Positions 25,839-33,644 of a stretch of DNA of 64,000 nucleotides are shown in pieces; the first letter of the stretch is position 1, and each line of letters opens with the position of its first letter. The notes under the pieces were generated by a model. It saw only the letters and a program-made list of their open reading frames with translations. It made no database searches and had not been told where the DNA came from. This DNA is from Paenibacillus sp. BK033 (GTDB taxonomy: Bacteria > Bacillota > Bacilli > Paenibacillales > Paenibacillaceae). Location of the stretch: positions 1 to 64,000 of the forward strand of contig NZ_SLVP01000012.1 of assembly GCF_004345425.1 (NCBI RefSeq), given 5' to 3'. Position numbers and translations under genes: made by a program.

Positions 25839-25893
25839 AAAACCCTATCGAGGCCTCTCGAAGATGAAGGGCCGCGTTTATAGGTAGGTTTTA
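25839..25893 (+). terminator. terminator of the cyclophilin gene
   Basis: AAAACCCTAT pairs with ATAGGTAGGTTTT (with bulge), enclosing the palindrome CGAGGCCTCTCG; the T run is short. Confidence 0.6.
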
Positions 25894-25956
25894 TCGCCGA
25901 ATAGAATTTCAGTTTTCAACTGTTATCAAAACTTATAAAGTCTATTGTAGTGAAAA

Positions 25957-25995
25957 AGGCAGTTCCTCGCGATATGCGAGGAACTGCCTTTTTTT
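25957..25995. terminator. bidirectional terminator
   Basis: A perfect 14-bp stem AGGCAGTTCCTCGC/GCGAGGAACTGCCT around GATAT has six T residues on the plus strand and five on the minus strand. It ends both the cyclophilin transcript (plus) and the sigma-factor operon (minus). Confidence 0.9.
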
Positions 25996-26003
25996 CAACC
26001 GTA

Positions 26004-26636
26004 TTAAAAGCCCCGCTTCTCTATCTCTATCTCCTGCGGAAGCACAAGCGTCAGCTCCTGATTGATGTTCTCGGAACCTATGGAGCCGTCTTTATGCTCG
26101 AAGCTATTAATAAGAACGTACATGGTGCTGCCTACGGTGCTTGTTGCTACCATCTTCTCCGGCTGCTTAAGCGGCTTTGGCGCCCAATATTGCACTTGTC
26201 CGAGCAGCTGGACGGCGCGCACTTCTCCTTGATCCAGCTGGATAGGACGAAGCGACTGCACCACGATTTTCTTAATGCCGTCCGGTACCTTCACCGGCTC
26301 GGATTGCACGATGGCCGTACGTTCCGTCATTTGCAGCTGGTCGCGTACTTCCCCGAGCAATCCCGTAGAAGTGAACGACGCCATCAGCAGGCTGCCCGCT
26401 CCGATAACCGCCACGTAGAACATGCTCATCCAGTCGTAACGCATAACCGGCCGTTCCTTCCCCGACAGCTTGAGGTGAAGGAGAAGCTCCGCCCCAAGCA
26501 GGATAAAAACGATAGGCGCTACCCACAGCAGCGTATTCAGCGCATCCGTACCGCTCCAGATCGACAAGGCTATGGAGACGCCGATCAGGAGCAGCGTAAT
26601 GCCCATAGACAGCGAGCCTACCCGCCATTCTCTCAT
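26004..26636 (-). CDS. Membrane protein of the ECF sigma operon
   Basis: A 210-residue protein with hydrophobic segments near residues 10-30, 35-55 and 70-90, then an extracytoplasmic-looking beta-rich domain ending in EIEIEKRGF. I recognise no family with confidence; the layout recalls cell-envelope stress proteins with a membrane head and a soluble sensing tail. Its ATG overlaps the stop of the preceding gene as ATGA, so it is the last gene of the sigma operon. Confidence 0.7.
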   Translation of the reverse strand: MREWRVGSLSMGITLLLIGVSIALSIWSGTDALNTLLWVAPIVFILLGAELLLHLKLSGKERPVMRYDWMSMFYVAVIGAGSLLMASFTSTGLLGEVRDQLQMTERTAIVQSEPVKVPDGIKKIVVQSLRPIQLDQGEVRAVQLLGQVQYWAPKPLKQPEKMVATSTVGSTMYVLINSFEHKDGSIGSENINQELTLVLPQEIEIEKRGF

Positions 26637-27781
26637 CGGTCTCCCTCCTCTTCTCTCATCATCTCCGCGGGATGAGGCGGAAGAGGCGCCGGCACCGAAT
26701 ACGATTTCCTGCTGCCGCTGCCGAACACTAGCCGGAAGCCGAGCGCAATCATCAGGAAAGCAACGATGGCGGTCGGCAGATTATATTTCAGTTTTACGTA
26801 CTCCGCATAGATTCCCGGCCATGTCTGCGAAATATAGCCGCCCATTACCCGGTCGCCCAGATAATAAATGCCCAGAAGCAAGAGGCCAATTCCGATCCAC
26901 TTCTGATAGGGGGCAAGCTGAGCGACCACCGCTTCGTCATGGAGCTCGCCTCTTTCGTATCGCGACATCTGCTGCATGGAATCGAAGAAGGCATAGAACC
27001 AGAGCAGCGGCATCAGGAACAAGAAAATCGTCAACCGCAGCGAATCCATTAAATAGATAGCGATGAGGAACCCGCCCATCAGCTGAAGGCCCCGCTTCTG
27101 CATGCCAAGATACAGATGTCCCGCTCCTGGGAAGAGCGACAGGATCGCGGCCAGCACTTTATTTTTCCGGCCGGTTCCCATATGGTTCTCGATCTCCTCG
27201 AACAGCGGACGGTCGCTAAGCTCCTCCCCGCGCTGCTTCCTGTGAAGCTGCTGAATCGCGTCAAAGATGCTGTAGATCCAGATCACCGGCAGCCCCAGCA
27301 GAAACACCAGAAATGCCGCGGTATTCGTCACGACACCGATAAAAACCACAACCGCGAACAATCCAAGGAAAGCAACCAGGAACGTAATGCCGCGCTGCAT
27401 CAGGCCAAGCGACATATGCCCGAGACCCGGTATAAGAGACAGCATAACGGTACTGGTCTTCTCCCGCTGCTGCTCGTACGCCATGTAGCCCGGATCAAAC
27501 GGGATATCTCCCCGCTCGCCGTAAGGCACCGCCGGCGGCTTAGGCGACAGCAGCGTCACAACCATATCGATCATATTAATAAGCCAGCTGAGAGCGGCCG
27601 TGAATAAGAAGAAGAAGCCAATATCTCCCCCGTCCCCGGATTGTATAGCAATAAACAAAAGCATTAAGGAACCAAAGAACCCTCCTCCATACAGCAGGCA
27701 GCGAAACGGACGGCCTAGGTAGGCATGCCCGACGCCCGGAATAAAGGACAGCAATAAAGCGACTACCGGATTTTTTGACAT
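26633..27781 (-). CDS. Polytopic membrane protein with repeated TM2-like PG-GH motifs
   Basis: A 382-residue membrane protein with about ten hydrophobic segments. Three copies of a short motif occur: LSFIPGVGHAYLGR at the N-terminus, LSLIPGLGHMSLGL in the middle and LSLFPGAGHLYLGM further on, each preceding a pair of membrane segments as in TM2-domain proteins, so the protein looks like three tandem TM2-like units. The ATG at 27781 has GGAGGAGAGG upstream. It lies 34 bp after the anti-sigma gene and overlaps the next gene. The role is unknown. Confidence 0.72.
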   Translation of the reverse strand: MSKNPVVALLLSFIPGVGHAYLGRPFRCLLYGGGFFGSLMLLFIAIQSGDGGDIGFFFLFTAALSWLINMIDMVVTLLSPKPPAVPYGERGDIPFDPGYMAYEQQREKTSTVMLSLIPGLGHMSLGLMQRGITFLVAFLGLFAVVVFIGVVTNTAAFLVFLLGLPVIWIYSIFDAIQQLHRKQRGEELSDRPLFEEIENHMGTGRKNKVLAAILSLFPGAGHLYLGMQKRGLQLMGGFLIAIYLMDSLRLTIFLFLMPLLWFYAFFDSMQQMSRYERGELHDEAVVAQLAPYQKWIGIGLLLLGIYYLGDRVMGGYISQTWPGIYAEYVKLKYNLPTAIVAFLMIALGFRLVFGSGSRKSYSVPAPLPPHPAEMMREEEGDR

Positions 27782-27815
27782 TTCGTCTTTCCTCTCCTCC
27801 ATCAATAATACTTAC

Positions 27816-28376
27816 TTATTTGAATCGGTCTTTCTCCAGCTTATCGAACCAGGAAGAAGTGCGCGTGACCATCCGGTCGGACCAAGTTGGCCCTTGCGGC
27901 GGTTGTTCGTCGTCCTTCTCAACCGTTTGCCCGGTGGTGGCGGAATGGGAATCCATCTCCCCCAGCTTGGCCGAGAGTCCGCTAAACGTTCCTGTGCCAA
28001 GCAGCAGCAGGGTAATGGCCGCTGCGGCGGCAAAGTGAACAACGGGACGCTGCAGGAAAGACTGGCGGCGGGCAGGCTCCGCCCGCATAACCGGGTTCTT
28101 TCTTGCCGACTCGGCGAGCAGAATATCGACAACCCGCTTTCCCAGCTTTTTCATATCCGGAATAACAACAGCCTTCGCCCCTGCCGCTCCATCAGATGCG
28201 GGATCCGATTCCGCAACCTCCGATGCCTCTATCGCGTTCATAAAAAGCGCCATGCACGGCTCGCAAGCCGCGATATGCAGCTCAATCCTCTCCCGGTTAT
28301 GCTCGGGCAGTTCATCACCGATATAAGCTGCGAGGTCGGCTGTTGTCACATGATCCTTCCACTCTTGCTCATTCAT
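27816..28376 (-). CDS. Zinc-binding anti-sigma factor (ZAS type)
   Basis: A 186-residue protein. The N-terminus has the anti-sigma zinc motif H34-x3-C38-x2-C41 (HIAACEPC) after a helical DLAAYIGDELPEHNRERIE; a single membrane segment lies near residues 113-130 (AAAAAITLLLLGTG); and a polar extracytoplasmic tail follows. It should hold the ECF sigma factor encoded just upstream inactive at the membrane until a signal releases it. Start ATG at 28376 with AAGGAGGA upstream, overlapping the sigma stop codon. Confidence 0.87.
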   Translation of the reverse strand: MNEQEWKDHVTTADLAAYIGDELPEHNRERIELHIAACEPCMALFMNAIEASEVAESDPASDGAAGAKAVVIPDMKKLGKRVVDILLAESARKNPVMRAEPARRQSFLQRPVVHFAAAAAITLLLLGTGTFSGLSAKLGEMDSHSATTGQTVEKDDEQPPQGPTWSDRMVTRTSSWFDKLEKDRFK

Positions 28377-28930
28377 TCGAAGTCCTCCTTCCGCCAATGC
28401 CGCTTGATCCAGTTGCGTGCCCGGTAAAGCCTCGACTCTACGCTTTTTTTCTCGAGTCCGGTCTGAACCGCGATCTCCTCGTACGATTTGTTCTCCATAT
28501 AATAAGCGGTCACGACTTCACGGTAATTGTCCGGCAGCTGTTCCACCTGCTCGCGCACCTGCCGCTGCTCTTCGCGGTCTATAACGGCCGTCTCAACGGC
28601 CAGCCCGCGGTCTGCGATAATCCCTTCCGCTTCAAGCCCCGTCAAGCTGTCCATCAGCTCCTCGGGCTTGCGCATCCGGCTTCTCTTCCAATCAATCGCC
28701 TTATTGACGGCTATGCGGGTAATCCACGCCTTGAAGCCGTCCATTCGGAACTCCGGGAGGGAGCGATAGATTTGCAGCAGCGCTTCCTGCGTCACGTCCT
28801 CCGCATCATGCGGCGAACGGATGACAGCAAACACGGTTCTATAGATATAAGGCCCATATTCGTCAACAAAAATCTGAAACGCCGCAGGACCGCCGTTCTT
28901 GATGGCCGTGATCCATTGTTCGTCTTGTAT
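28373..28930 (-). CDS. ECF RNA polymerase sigma factor (start codon uncertain)
   Basis: A sigma-70 family ECF protein. Region 2 contains DAEDVTQEALLQIYRSLPEF and WITRIAVNKAIDWKRSR; region 4 contains LPDNYREVVTAYY and YEEIAVQTGLEKKSVESRLYRAR. The only canonical start far upstream (29068) lies inside the ywhD terminator and cannot be used. A strong GGGAGGAG (28937-28944) is followed after 6 nt by an ATA codon, which would give 185 residues, the normal ECF length; GTG at 28987 or TTG at 28978 are alternatives without a ribosome binding site. It heads the operon with its anti-sigma factor and two membrane proteins. Confidence 0.82.
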   Translation of the reverse strand: MQDEQWITAIKNGGPAAFQIFVDEYGPYIYRTVFAVIRSPHDAEDVTQEALLQIYRSLPEFRMDGFKAWITRIAVNKAIDWKRSRMRKPEELMDSLTGLEAEGIIADRGLAVETAVIDREEQRQVREQVEQLPDNYREVVTAYYMENKSYEEIAVQTGLEKKSVESRLYRARNWIKRHWRKEDFE

Positions 28931-29010
28931 CTCGCTCTCCTCCCTTCCCGCTATAATAGACGACAGCTTACCCCTCAACCCCTGCACTACTTTTGAAAAT
29001 AATTTTTTAA

Positions 29011-29057
29011 AGAAAAAACCGGGGATCGCGCGGCCATCCGCCTTACGATCCCCGGTT
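29011..29057 (-). terminator. ywhD terminator
   Basis: A perfect 12-bp stem AACCGGGGATCG/CGATCCCCGGTT is followed on the minus strand by TTTTTTCTTT. It separates ywhD from the sigma-factor operon. Confidence 0.9.
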
Positions 29058-29071
29058 ATTAAATTCATTGT

Positions 29072-29593
29072 CTACGCCAATGCTTCCTTAAGCTCTTCAG
29101 GCGAATTATTCCACCATTCTTCATTATGTTCGGCCAGAAGCTTGCGGTAGGCCGCCTTCTCTTCCGCATCCAGCTCCTCAAGCTTATACTTGCGTTTAAT
29201 CGCAGCATCCAGCTTGTTCACATGATCGGCGAGAATCTTCCAGCCGCGGCGCGCTTCCGTATCAATCCACATCTCGCAGGCCGTAGCTCCCGCGTAATAC
29301 GAACCTGTCTCGCCCCGTTCAACGGCAGTCCATACGATCCAGCATTTGCGGCCGTTCGGGCAGTCTTCTTTATTCGGACTGAACTTGATGCCGCGCTCCA
29401 CCTTGCTCTTCGCATGCATCGCTCCGTCATCGATATAGGCTACGCCATTATCAATAATGACGCAGGATACTGCGCTTAAATCTATCGTTCCGGCTCCAAA
29501 GCCTTTATGTTGTTTGTTGCTCACGACGTTAAGAGAGAGGGATTTCTTCTCTTTTTTTTCCGGCTCTTCCGGCTGTCCTTGCTGCTGCGTCAT
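29072..29593 (-). CDS. ywhD: YwhD family protein
   Basis: A 173-residue protein closely matching B. subtilis YwhD in length and in segments such as GAMHAKSKVERGIKF, PNG.K.WIVW and YYAGATACEM. Its function is not known. The ATG at 29593 has AAGGTGG 7 nt upstream. In B. subtilis ywhD lies near pbpG and speE, and the neighbourhood is partly kept here. Confidence 0.9.
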   Translation of the reverse strand: MTQQQGQPEEPEKKEKKSLSLNVVSNKQHKGFGAGTIDLSAVSCVIIDNGVAYIDDGAMHAKSKVERGIKFSPNKEDCPNGRKCWIVWTAVERGETGSYYAGATACEMWIDTEARRGWKILADHVNKLDAAIKRKYKLEELDAEEKAAYRKLLAEHNEEWWNNSPEELKEALA

Positions 29594-29696
29594 CGCTCTT
29601 CCACCTTCCCCGTACAATAATTCCATTTTAGCTAATAATCCGCGAAAAGCAAACATATACATGCTGTAGATGCTTGTCACGGGAGGGAATTGTATC

Positions 29697-31703
29697 ATGT
29701 CTCCACGCTACGTCAAACGATTGTTGCTGTTTACGCTTACCGCCGTCCTGCTCGGCCTCTCCATCCAGCAGGGCTTCGGCCGCGCTTGGCAATCCCAATA
29801 TACCTATGCTCTCGCCCCTGCCGCCAAAGCAGCGACCGATTCTGCGCCAAAATCGGCCAAGCCGCCCGCCTCGTCCCAACCGGACAACGTGGCTCCGAAG
29901 CCGCAAGCGCTTAGCAAACGGATTACCGAATATCATACCAACGTCTCCCTTCGCGACGATATCCGGTATCTCGACGGCAAGCAGACCGTCACCTGGACGA
30001 ATCCGGGCAAGAAGACGGTATCCGAGCTGTACTTCCATCTCTATCCCAATGCCTTCATGTCAGGCAACACCACGTTTATGAAGGAATCCGGCGGCAAGCT
30101 GCGCTCGGACAAAGCCACCGAAGCGAGCCAGGGCTACATGAAGCTGCTGACGCTCGAGACGACGGAGGGGGAAAGCCTGCTTCCGCGGCTGCATTACGTT
30201 CAGCCCGACGACAACAATCCGAATGATTTTACGCTGGCCAAGCTTAAGCTGCCCGAACCGGTTGCCCCCGGCAAATCGGTCACCCTGGAGATGAGCTTTG
30301 AAGTGAAGCTGCCCGAAGTGTTCGCGCGGATGGGCTACTCCGGCAATTACGTGATGGCGGGCCAATGGTTCCCTAAACTTGCCGTGTACGAGACGGCGGG
30401 AACGAGAGGCCGCACGACGGAAGGCTGGAATACGCATCAATATCACGGCAACTCCGAGTTTTACAGCGACTTCGGCATTTACTCCGTCCGCATCCAGGTA
30501 CCGGAAACGTATACCGTTGCGGCAACCGGCTTTCAGACGAAGGCTGTCGAGAAAAAGGACAACCGGGCGATCTACCAATTCTACGCCGATGACGTGCATG
30601 ACTTCGCCTGGGCCGCTTCCCCGGACTTTATCTATTACGAAGACACGTTATCCGGCCCCGGCATTCCGGGTGTGCGTATCAAGCTGTACCTGGACCCCGC
30701 CCACGCGGAATTGAAGGACCGGTATATGCATGCCGCCAAATCCGCGCTCTCCAAGTACGGCCAATGGTATGGCGAGTACCCGTATTCCACCTTATCGGTT
30801 GTAGTTCCGCCTAAGGGCGCTAACGGCTCCGGAGGGATGGAGTATCCTACTCTCGTCACCGCCTTCGCCGCCGAGACGGACAATCCGGGCTACAGTCTAG
30901 AGAGGACCGTCGTGCATGAGGTCGGGCATCAATACTGGTACGGCATGGTTGCCTCGAATGAATTCGAAGAGGCCTGGCTTGACGAAGGCTTTACCTCCTA
31001 CGCGGAAGACAAGGTGATGGCGAGCGAATACGGCATTGAAGCCAATCTGCCTCTCGAAGCAAGCTATATGACCGATCCCGCTCCGCTCAAGCAGCCGTCC
31101 TGGGCTTACTCGAGCAACAATGTCTATGCTGAAAATGTGTACATGCGGGCGAAGCTCGTGCTCATCGGTATCGAGAAGCAGGTCGGCGAGAAAATGATGC
31201 AGAAAATTATGCGCACCTACTTCCAGAAATATAAGTTCAAGCATCCGACCAGCACCGACTTCCAGCACGTTGTGGAGCTGGTAACCAAGCAGAAATGGAC
31301 CAATTACTTCGACCAATATGTCTATGGCAATCAGATGGCCGACGTATCCGTTGAGTCCATTAGCGTCAATCCGGTCGACCAAGATGGAACCCCGATGTAC
31401 GAATCGGTTGTCCTTCTTCAGCGCAACGGGGGCTATAACGGTCCGGTTCCGGTTGTCCTGAAGTTCAAGGACGGCACCATTGTTCCGAAGTCCTGGGATC
31501 CGTCAGAGGCTCAGGTGGAGTACAAAGTTGTCCATAGCTCTCCGCTCGAATGGGTAGCTGTCGATCCGCAGCATACGAACGTGCTCGACAACAAGCATAT
31601 CAACGATTATATGAAGGCGGACTTATCCGAAGTTACGCGTACCCGTTGGAGTCTGGGGGTCTCTAACGTCATTCAAGGTCTGCTCGGATTATTAGGCTGG
31701 TGA
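29697..31703 (+). CDS. M1 family zinc metallopeptidase, exported
   Basis: A 668-residue aminopeptidase-type protein. It begins with a basic, hydrophobic signal or anchor sequence (residues 1-27), then an Ala/Pro/Ser linker, a beta-rich domain, and a catalytic domain with the exopeptidase motif GGMEYP and the zinc motif H407-E408-x-x-H411 with E430 18 residues further (HEVGHQYWYG...WLDEGF). It would trim peptides outside the membrane. GGGAGGG precedes the ATG; ywhD is divergent. Confidence 0.9.
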   Translation: MSPRYVKRLLLFTLTAVLLGLSIQQGFGRAWQSQYTYALAPAAKAATDSAPKSAKPPASSQPDNVAPKPQALSKRITEYHTNVSLRDDIRYLDGKQTVTWTNPGKKTVSELYFHLYPNAFMSGNTTFMKESGGKLRSDKATEASQGYMKLLTLETTEGESLLPRLHYVQPDDNNPNDFTLAKLKLPEPVAPGKSVTLEMSFEVKLPEVFARMGYSGNYVMAGQWFPKLAVYETAGTRGRTTEGWNTHQYHGNSEFYSDFGIYSVRIQVPETYTVAATGFQTKAVEKKDNRAIYQFYADDVHDFAWAASPDFIYYEDTLSGPGIPGVRIKLYLDPAHAELKDRYMHAAKSALSKYGQWYGEYPYSTLSVVVPPKGANGSGGMEYPTLVTAFAAETDNPGYSLERTVVHEVGHQYWYGMVASNEFEEAWLDEGFTSYAEDKVMASEYGIEANLPLEASYMTDPAPLKQPSWAYSSNNVYAENVYMRAKLVLIGIEKQVGEKMMQKIMRTYFQKYKFKHPTSTDFQHVVELVTKQKWTNYFDQYVYGNQMADVSVESISVNPVDQDGTPMYESVVLLQRNGGYNGPVPVVLKFKDGTIVPKSWDPSEAQVEYKVVHSSPLEWVAVDPQHTNVLDNKHINDYMKADLSEVTRTRWSLGVSNVIQGLLGLLGW

Positions 31704-31731
31704 GAAAACCTCTATCTACGCCTTTCGAAGT

Positions 31732-31752
31732 AAGAATTGCTTCGCAATTCTT
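31732..31752 (+). terminator. hairpin directly before the Shine-Dalgarno of the membrane protein gene
   Basis: AAGAATTGC/GCAATTCTT with a 3-nt loop, followed by TTT and then AGGAGG. It could end the peptidase transcript partially or act as a stabiliser between the two cistrons. Confidence 0.55.
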
Positions 31753-31767
31753 TTAGGAGGAATAGCC

Positions 31768-32589
31768 ATGAAAAATCATATGATGCAGGGCTGGCGGCTC
31801 GCGATGAAGCACTTTTATATCGTTATCCTGCTATTCCTGTACCAGCTGCTGTGGGGATTTTTCCTGTACCGGTTTATTGACTCGGTCGTAGCGCCGCTGC
31901 TGCGGCGTTTTCCGGATCAATCCCCGTCCAAAGCAGCCGTCCAGCTGTTTTTGAGCGAAGCGCAGTTCCAAATCATGAAGACGGATTTGCTTACGCCGTA
32001 CCTGTGGCTGCTTGGCGGCTTATTCGCGGCAAGAATGCTCCTCTCTCCGTTATTTAACGCGGGGCTTCTCTACTCCCTGCAGCATTCGAACGATGCAGGA
32101 GGAACGCAGTTCCTGCAGGGCATTCGCCGGGCATGGAAGCCGGTCACCCTCCTCTACTGGATCGAGACGATTCTTACTCTTGCTCCTGCTTGGTGGCTGG
32201 CTCCCAAAGGACTTGACGCCCTGCTTCACAGCCGCTCGATTGGGGCCCTGCTGCAGCAGACCCTTCCTGCTGCGGGAGGCTGGCTGTTATGGGGTATCCT
32301 GCTTCATCTGCTGTTCCTCGCCATGCAGCTTGGGGCGACGAGCGGCAAGGCCGGCGGTATGTTCCAGTCCCTGGGCACAGCCGTCAAGCATCTTCTTCCT
32401 TTTGCCGGACTATCGCTTCTCATGTGGGCAATCGGCTCGGGCATCGGATTGTTTGTCAGCGGCTTCTCCTTGGTATGGGCCGGCTTTATCGCCCTTCTTG
32501 TCCACCAGGGCTATCATCTTGTCCGCACCTTAATGAAGGTATGGACTCTAGCCTCCCAATACGACGTTTTAAGATCGAAGGAAGTTTAA
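31768..32589 (+). CDS. Polytopic membrane protein of unknown function
   Basis: A 273-residue protein with six hydrophobic segments (about residues 14-36, 75-95, 122-142, 165-190, 210-232, 235-255). I recognise no catalytic motif. It starts 64 bp after the M1 peptidase stop with TAGGAGGA upstream, so the two may be an operon, and it ends at a strong terminator. Confidence 0.75.
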   Translation: MKNHMMQGWRLAMKHFYIVILLFLYQLLWGFFLYRFIDSVVAPLLRRFPDQSPSKAAVQLFLSEAQFQIMKTDLLTPYLWLLGGLFAARMLLSPLFNAGLLYSLQHSNDAGGTQFLQGIRRAWKPVTLLYWIETILTLAPAWWLAPKGLDALLHSRSIGALLQQTLPAAGGWLLWGILLHLLFLAMQLGATSGKAGGMFQSLGTAVKHLLPFAGLSLLMWAIGSGIGLFVSGFSLVWAGFIALLVHQGYHLVRTLMKVWTLASQYDVLRSKEV

Positions 32590-32614
32590 AATTTTCTCAT
32601 AATTATAGAAGACG

Positions 32615-32648
32615 CCCGCCCTGCGACCTAGTCGCGGCGCGGGTTTTT
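32615..32648 (+). terminator. terminator of the membrane protein gene
   Basis: CCCGC/GCGGG with an inner TGCGAC/GTCGCG stem, followed by five T residues. Confidence 0.88.
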
Positions 32649-32849
32649 CGCGTTTTTTCGAGGCTTCTTGTCCGCCATTCTCCAAACAAATCAACATATC
32701 GGCTAGCAAAACCACATAGTAAAGAGTTAGTAAATCTTTATAGTGCTTCTCTGCTAGTCTGCTCGCCCTACTTTAAGACTATGAACCGCAGGATACAAGC
32801 TTTTCCGCTTCGATTAGTCAAAAGGTTGCATGAGAATTATTAGAATTTG

Positions 32850-33050
32850 CCACATAGAGGAGGAGATAAGCGAAAATTACCGAATAGTTACCAAGTACAT
32901 AAAACAAACTGCCTAATTCCTTGTACTGGAAACGGGGGAACCACCTTTGGGTGAATTGACTTCGACGTCCGAATGATTCTATCGGCGCCCGAGAAGTCAT
33001 AGGGATCCTTCAACCGAACCCCACAGCTAACCTCGTCGGCATTGGAAGGA
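32850..33050 (+). promoter_or_regulatory. c-di-AMP riboswitch (ydaO/yuaA type)
   Basis: The conserved core is clear: ACGGGGGAACC (around 32932-32942), CTTTGGGTGAAT, TAGGGATCC...CCGAACC, and the 3' element CAGCTAACCTCGTCGGC (33022-33040), in the order and spacing of the ydaO-yuaA class. These RNAs bind c-di-AMP and turn off cell-wall hydrolase and ion/osmolyte transport genes. The downstream gene is an NlpC/P60 hydrolase, a typical target. The ribosome binding site GGAAGGAGC directly follows the core, so control of translation is possible. The 5' boundary is approximate. Confidence 0.9.
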
Positions 33051-33061
33051 GCTTTACCGCT

Positions 33062-33529
33062 TTGAAAAAGGTTACAGCACTACTTCTTGGACTTGCGTTA
33101 ATGCTGGCTTTTCAGGCTGGAAGCGTTTTCGCAGACTCCAAAATGGACGGCATTGTCAGTGATTTGATGGGCACGCCGTACGTTGCAGGTGGAACATCCA
33201 CGAAAGGATTCGACTGCTCCGGATTTACTTCTTACGTATTCGACAAAATGGGCATCGATCTTCCTCGTACATCCACTTCGCAATCTCAAACAGGTAAGAA
33301 GATCGCAAAAAGCGATCTAGTGGCCGGAGATCTCGTGTTCTTCAACACGAACGGTCGTGGTGTATCTCATGTCGGCATTTACGTAGGAGATGGCAAGTTT
33401 GCTCATGCATCGTCCAGCAAGGGCGTTACGATAAGCAACCTTAGTGACTCTTATTATGTCAACCGGTATGTGACTGCTCGACGTGTCATGGACCCTAGCA
33501 CTTTTGAAAAATATGCCGACGAACAATAG
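33062..33529 (+). CDS. NlpC/P60 peptidoglycan hydrolase, secreted
   Basis: A 155-residue protein: signal peptide (residues 1-24, cleaved near FA-DS) and a single NlpC/P60 domain with C52 (FDCSGF), H103 (VSHVGIYVGDG) and H115 (FAHASS). It would cut D-gamma-Glu-meso-DAP or a neighbouring bond in stem peptides. There is no cell-wall binding domain. The start is TTG with GGAAGGAGC upstream, part of the riboswitch 3' end. Confidence 0.92.
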   Translation: MKKVTALLLGLALMLAFQAGSVFADSKMDGIVSDLMGTPYVAGGTSTKGFDCSGFTSYVFDKMGIDLPRTSTSQSQTGKKIAKSDLVAGDLVFFNTNGRGVSHVGIYVGDGKFAHASSSKGVTISNLSDSYYVNRYVTARRVMDPSTFEKYADEQ

Positions 33530-33575
33530 AATCCGGCAGCCGCTTCAATCGGGGCGGATTGGCCAGGATTCCTGC

Positions 33576-33627
33576 AATAAAGCCGCATGCAGCTTGTCCC
33601 ACCGGACAAACCGCATGCGGCTTTATT
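33576..33627. terminator. bidirectional terminator between the hydrolase and MFS genes
   Basis: A perfect 15-bp stem AATAAAGCCGCATGC/GCATGCGGCTTTATT with an inner TTGTCC/GGACAA stem. It separates two convergent genes. Confidence 0.85.
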
Positions 33628-33644
33628 GTTTCCCGCTATTCTAT

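Larger units (their letters stand above)
32590..33061. other. noncoding region with terminator and riboswitch
   Basis: The left end is the terminator below. 32,650-32,840 shows no gene or clear structure; a promoter for the riboswitch transcript must lie here, but I could not define it. The right half is the riboswitch. Confidence 0.6.

Noticed and set aside
28931..29068. N-terminal extension of the ECF sigma factor to the ATG at 29068
   Set aside because: This segment is the perfect ywhD terminator hairpin with its T run, so a transcript starting upstream would end there.
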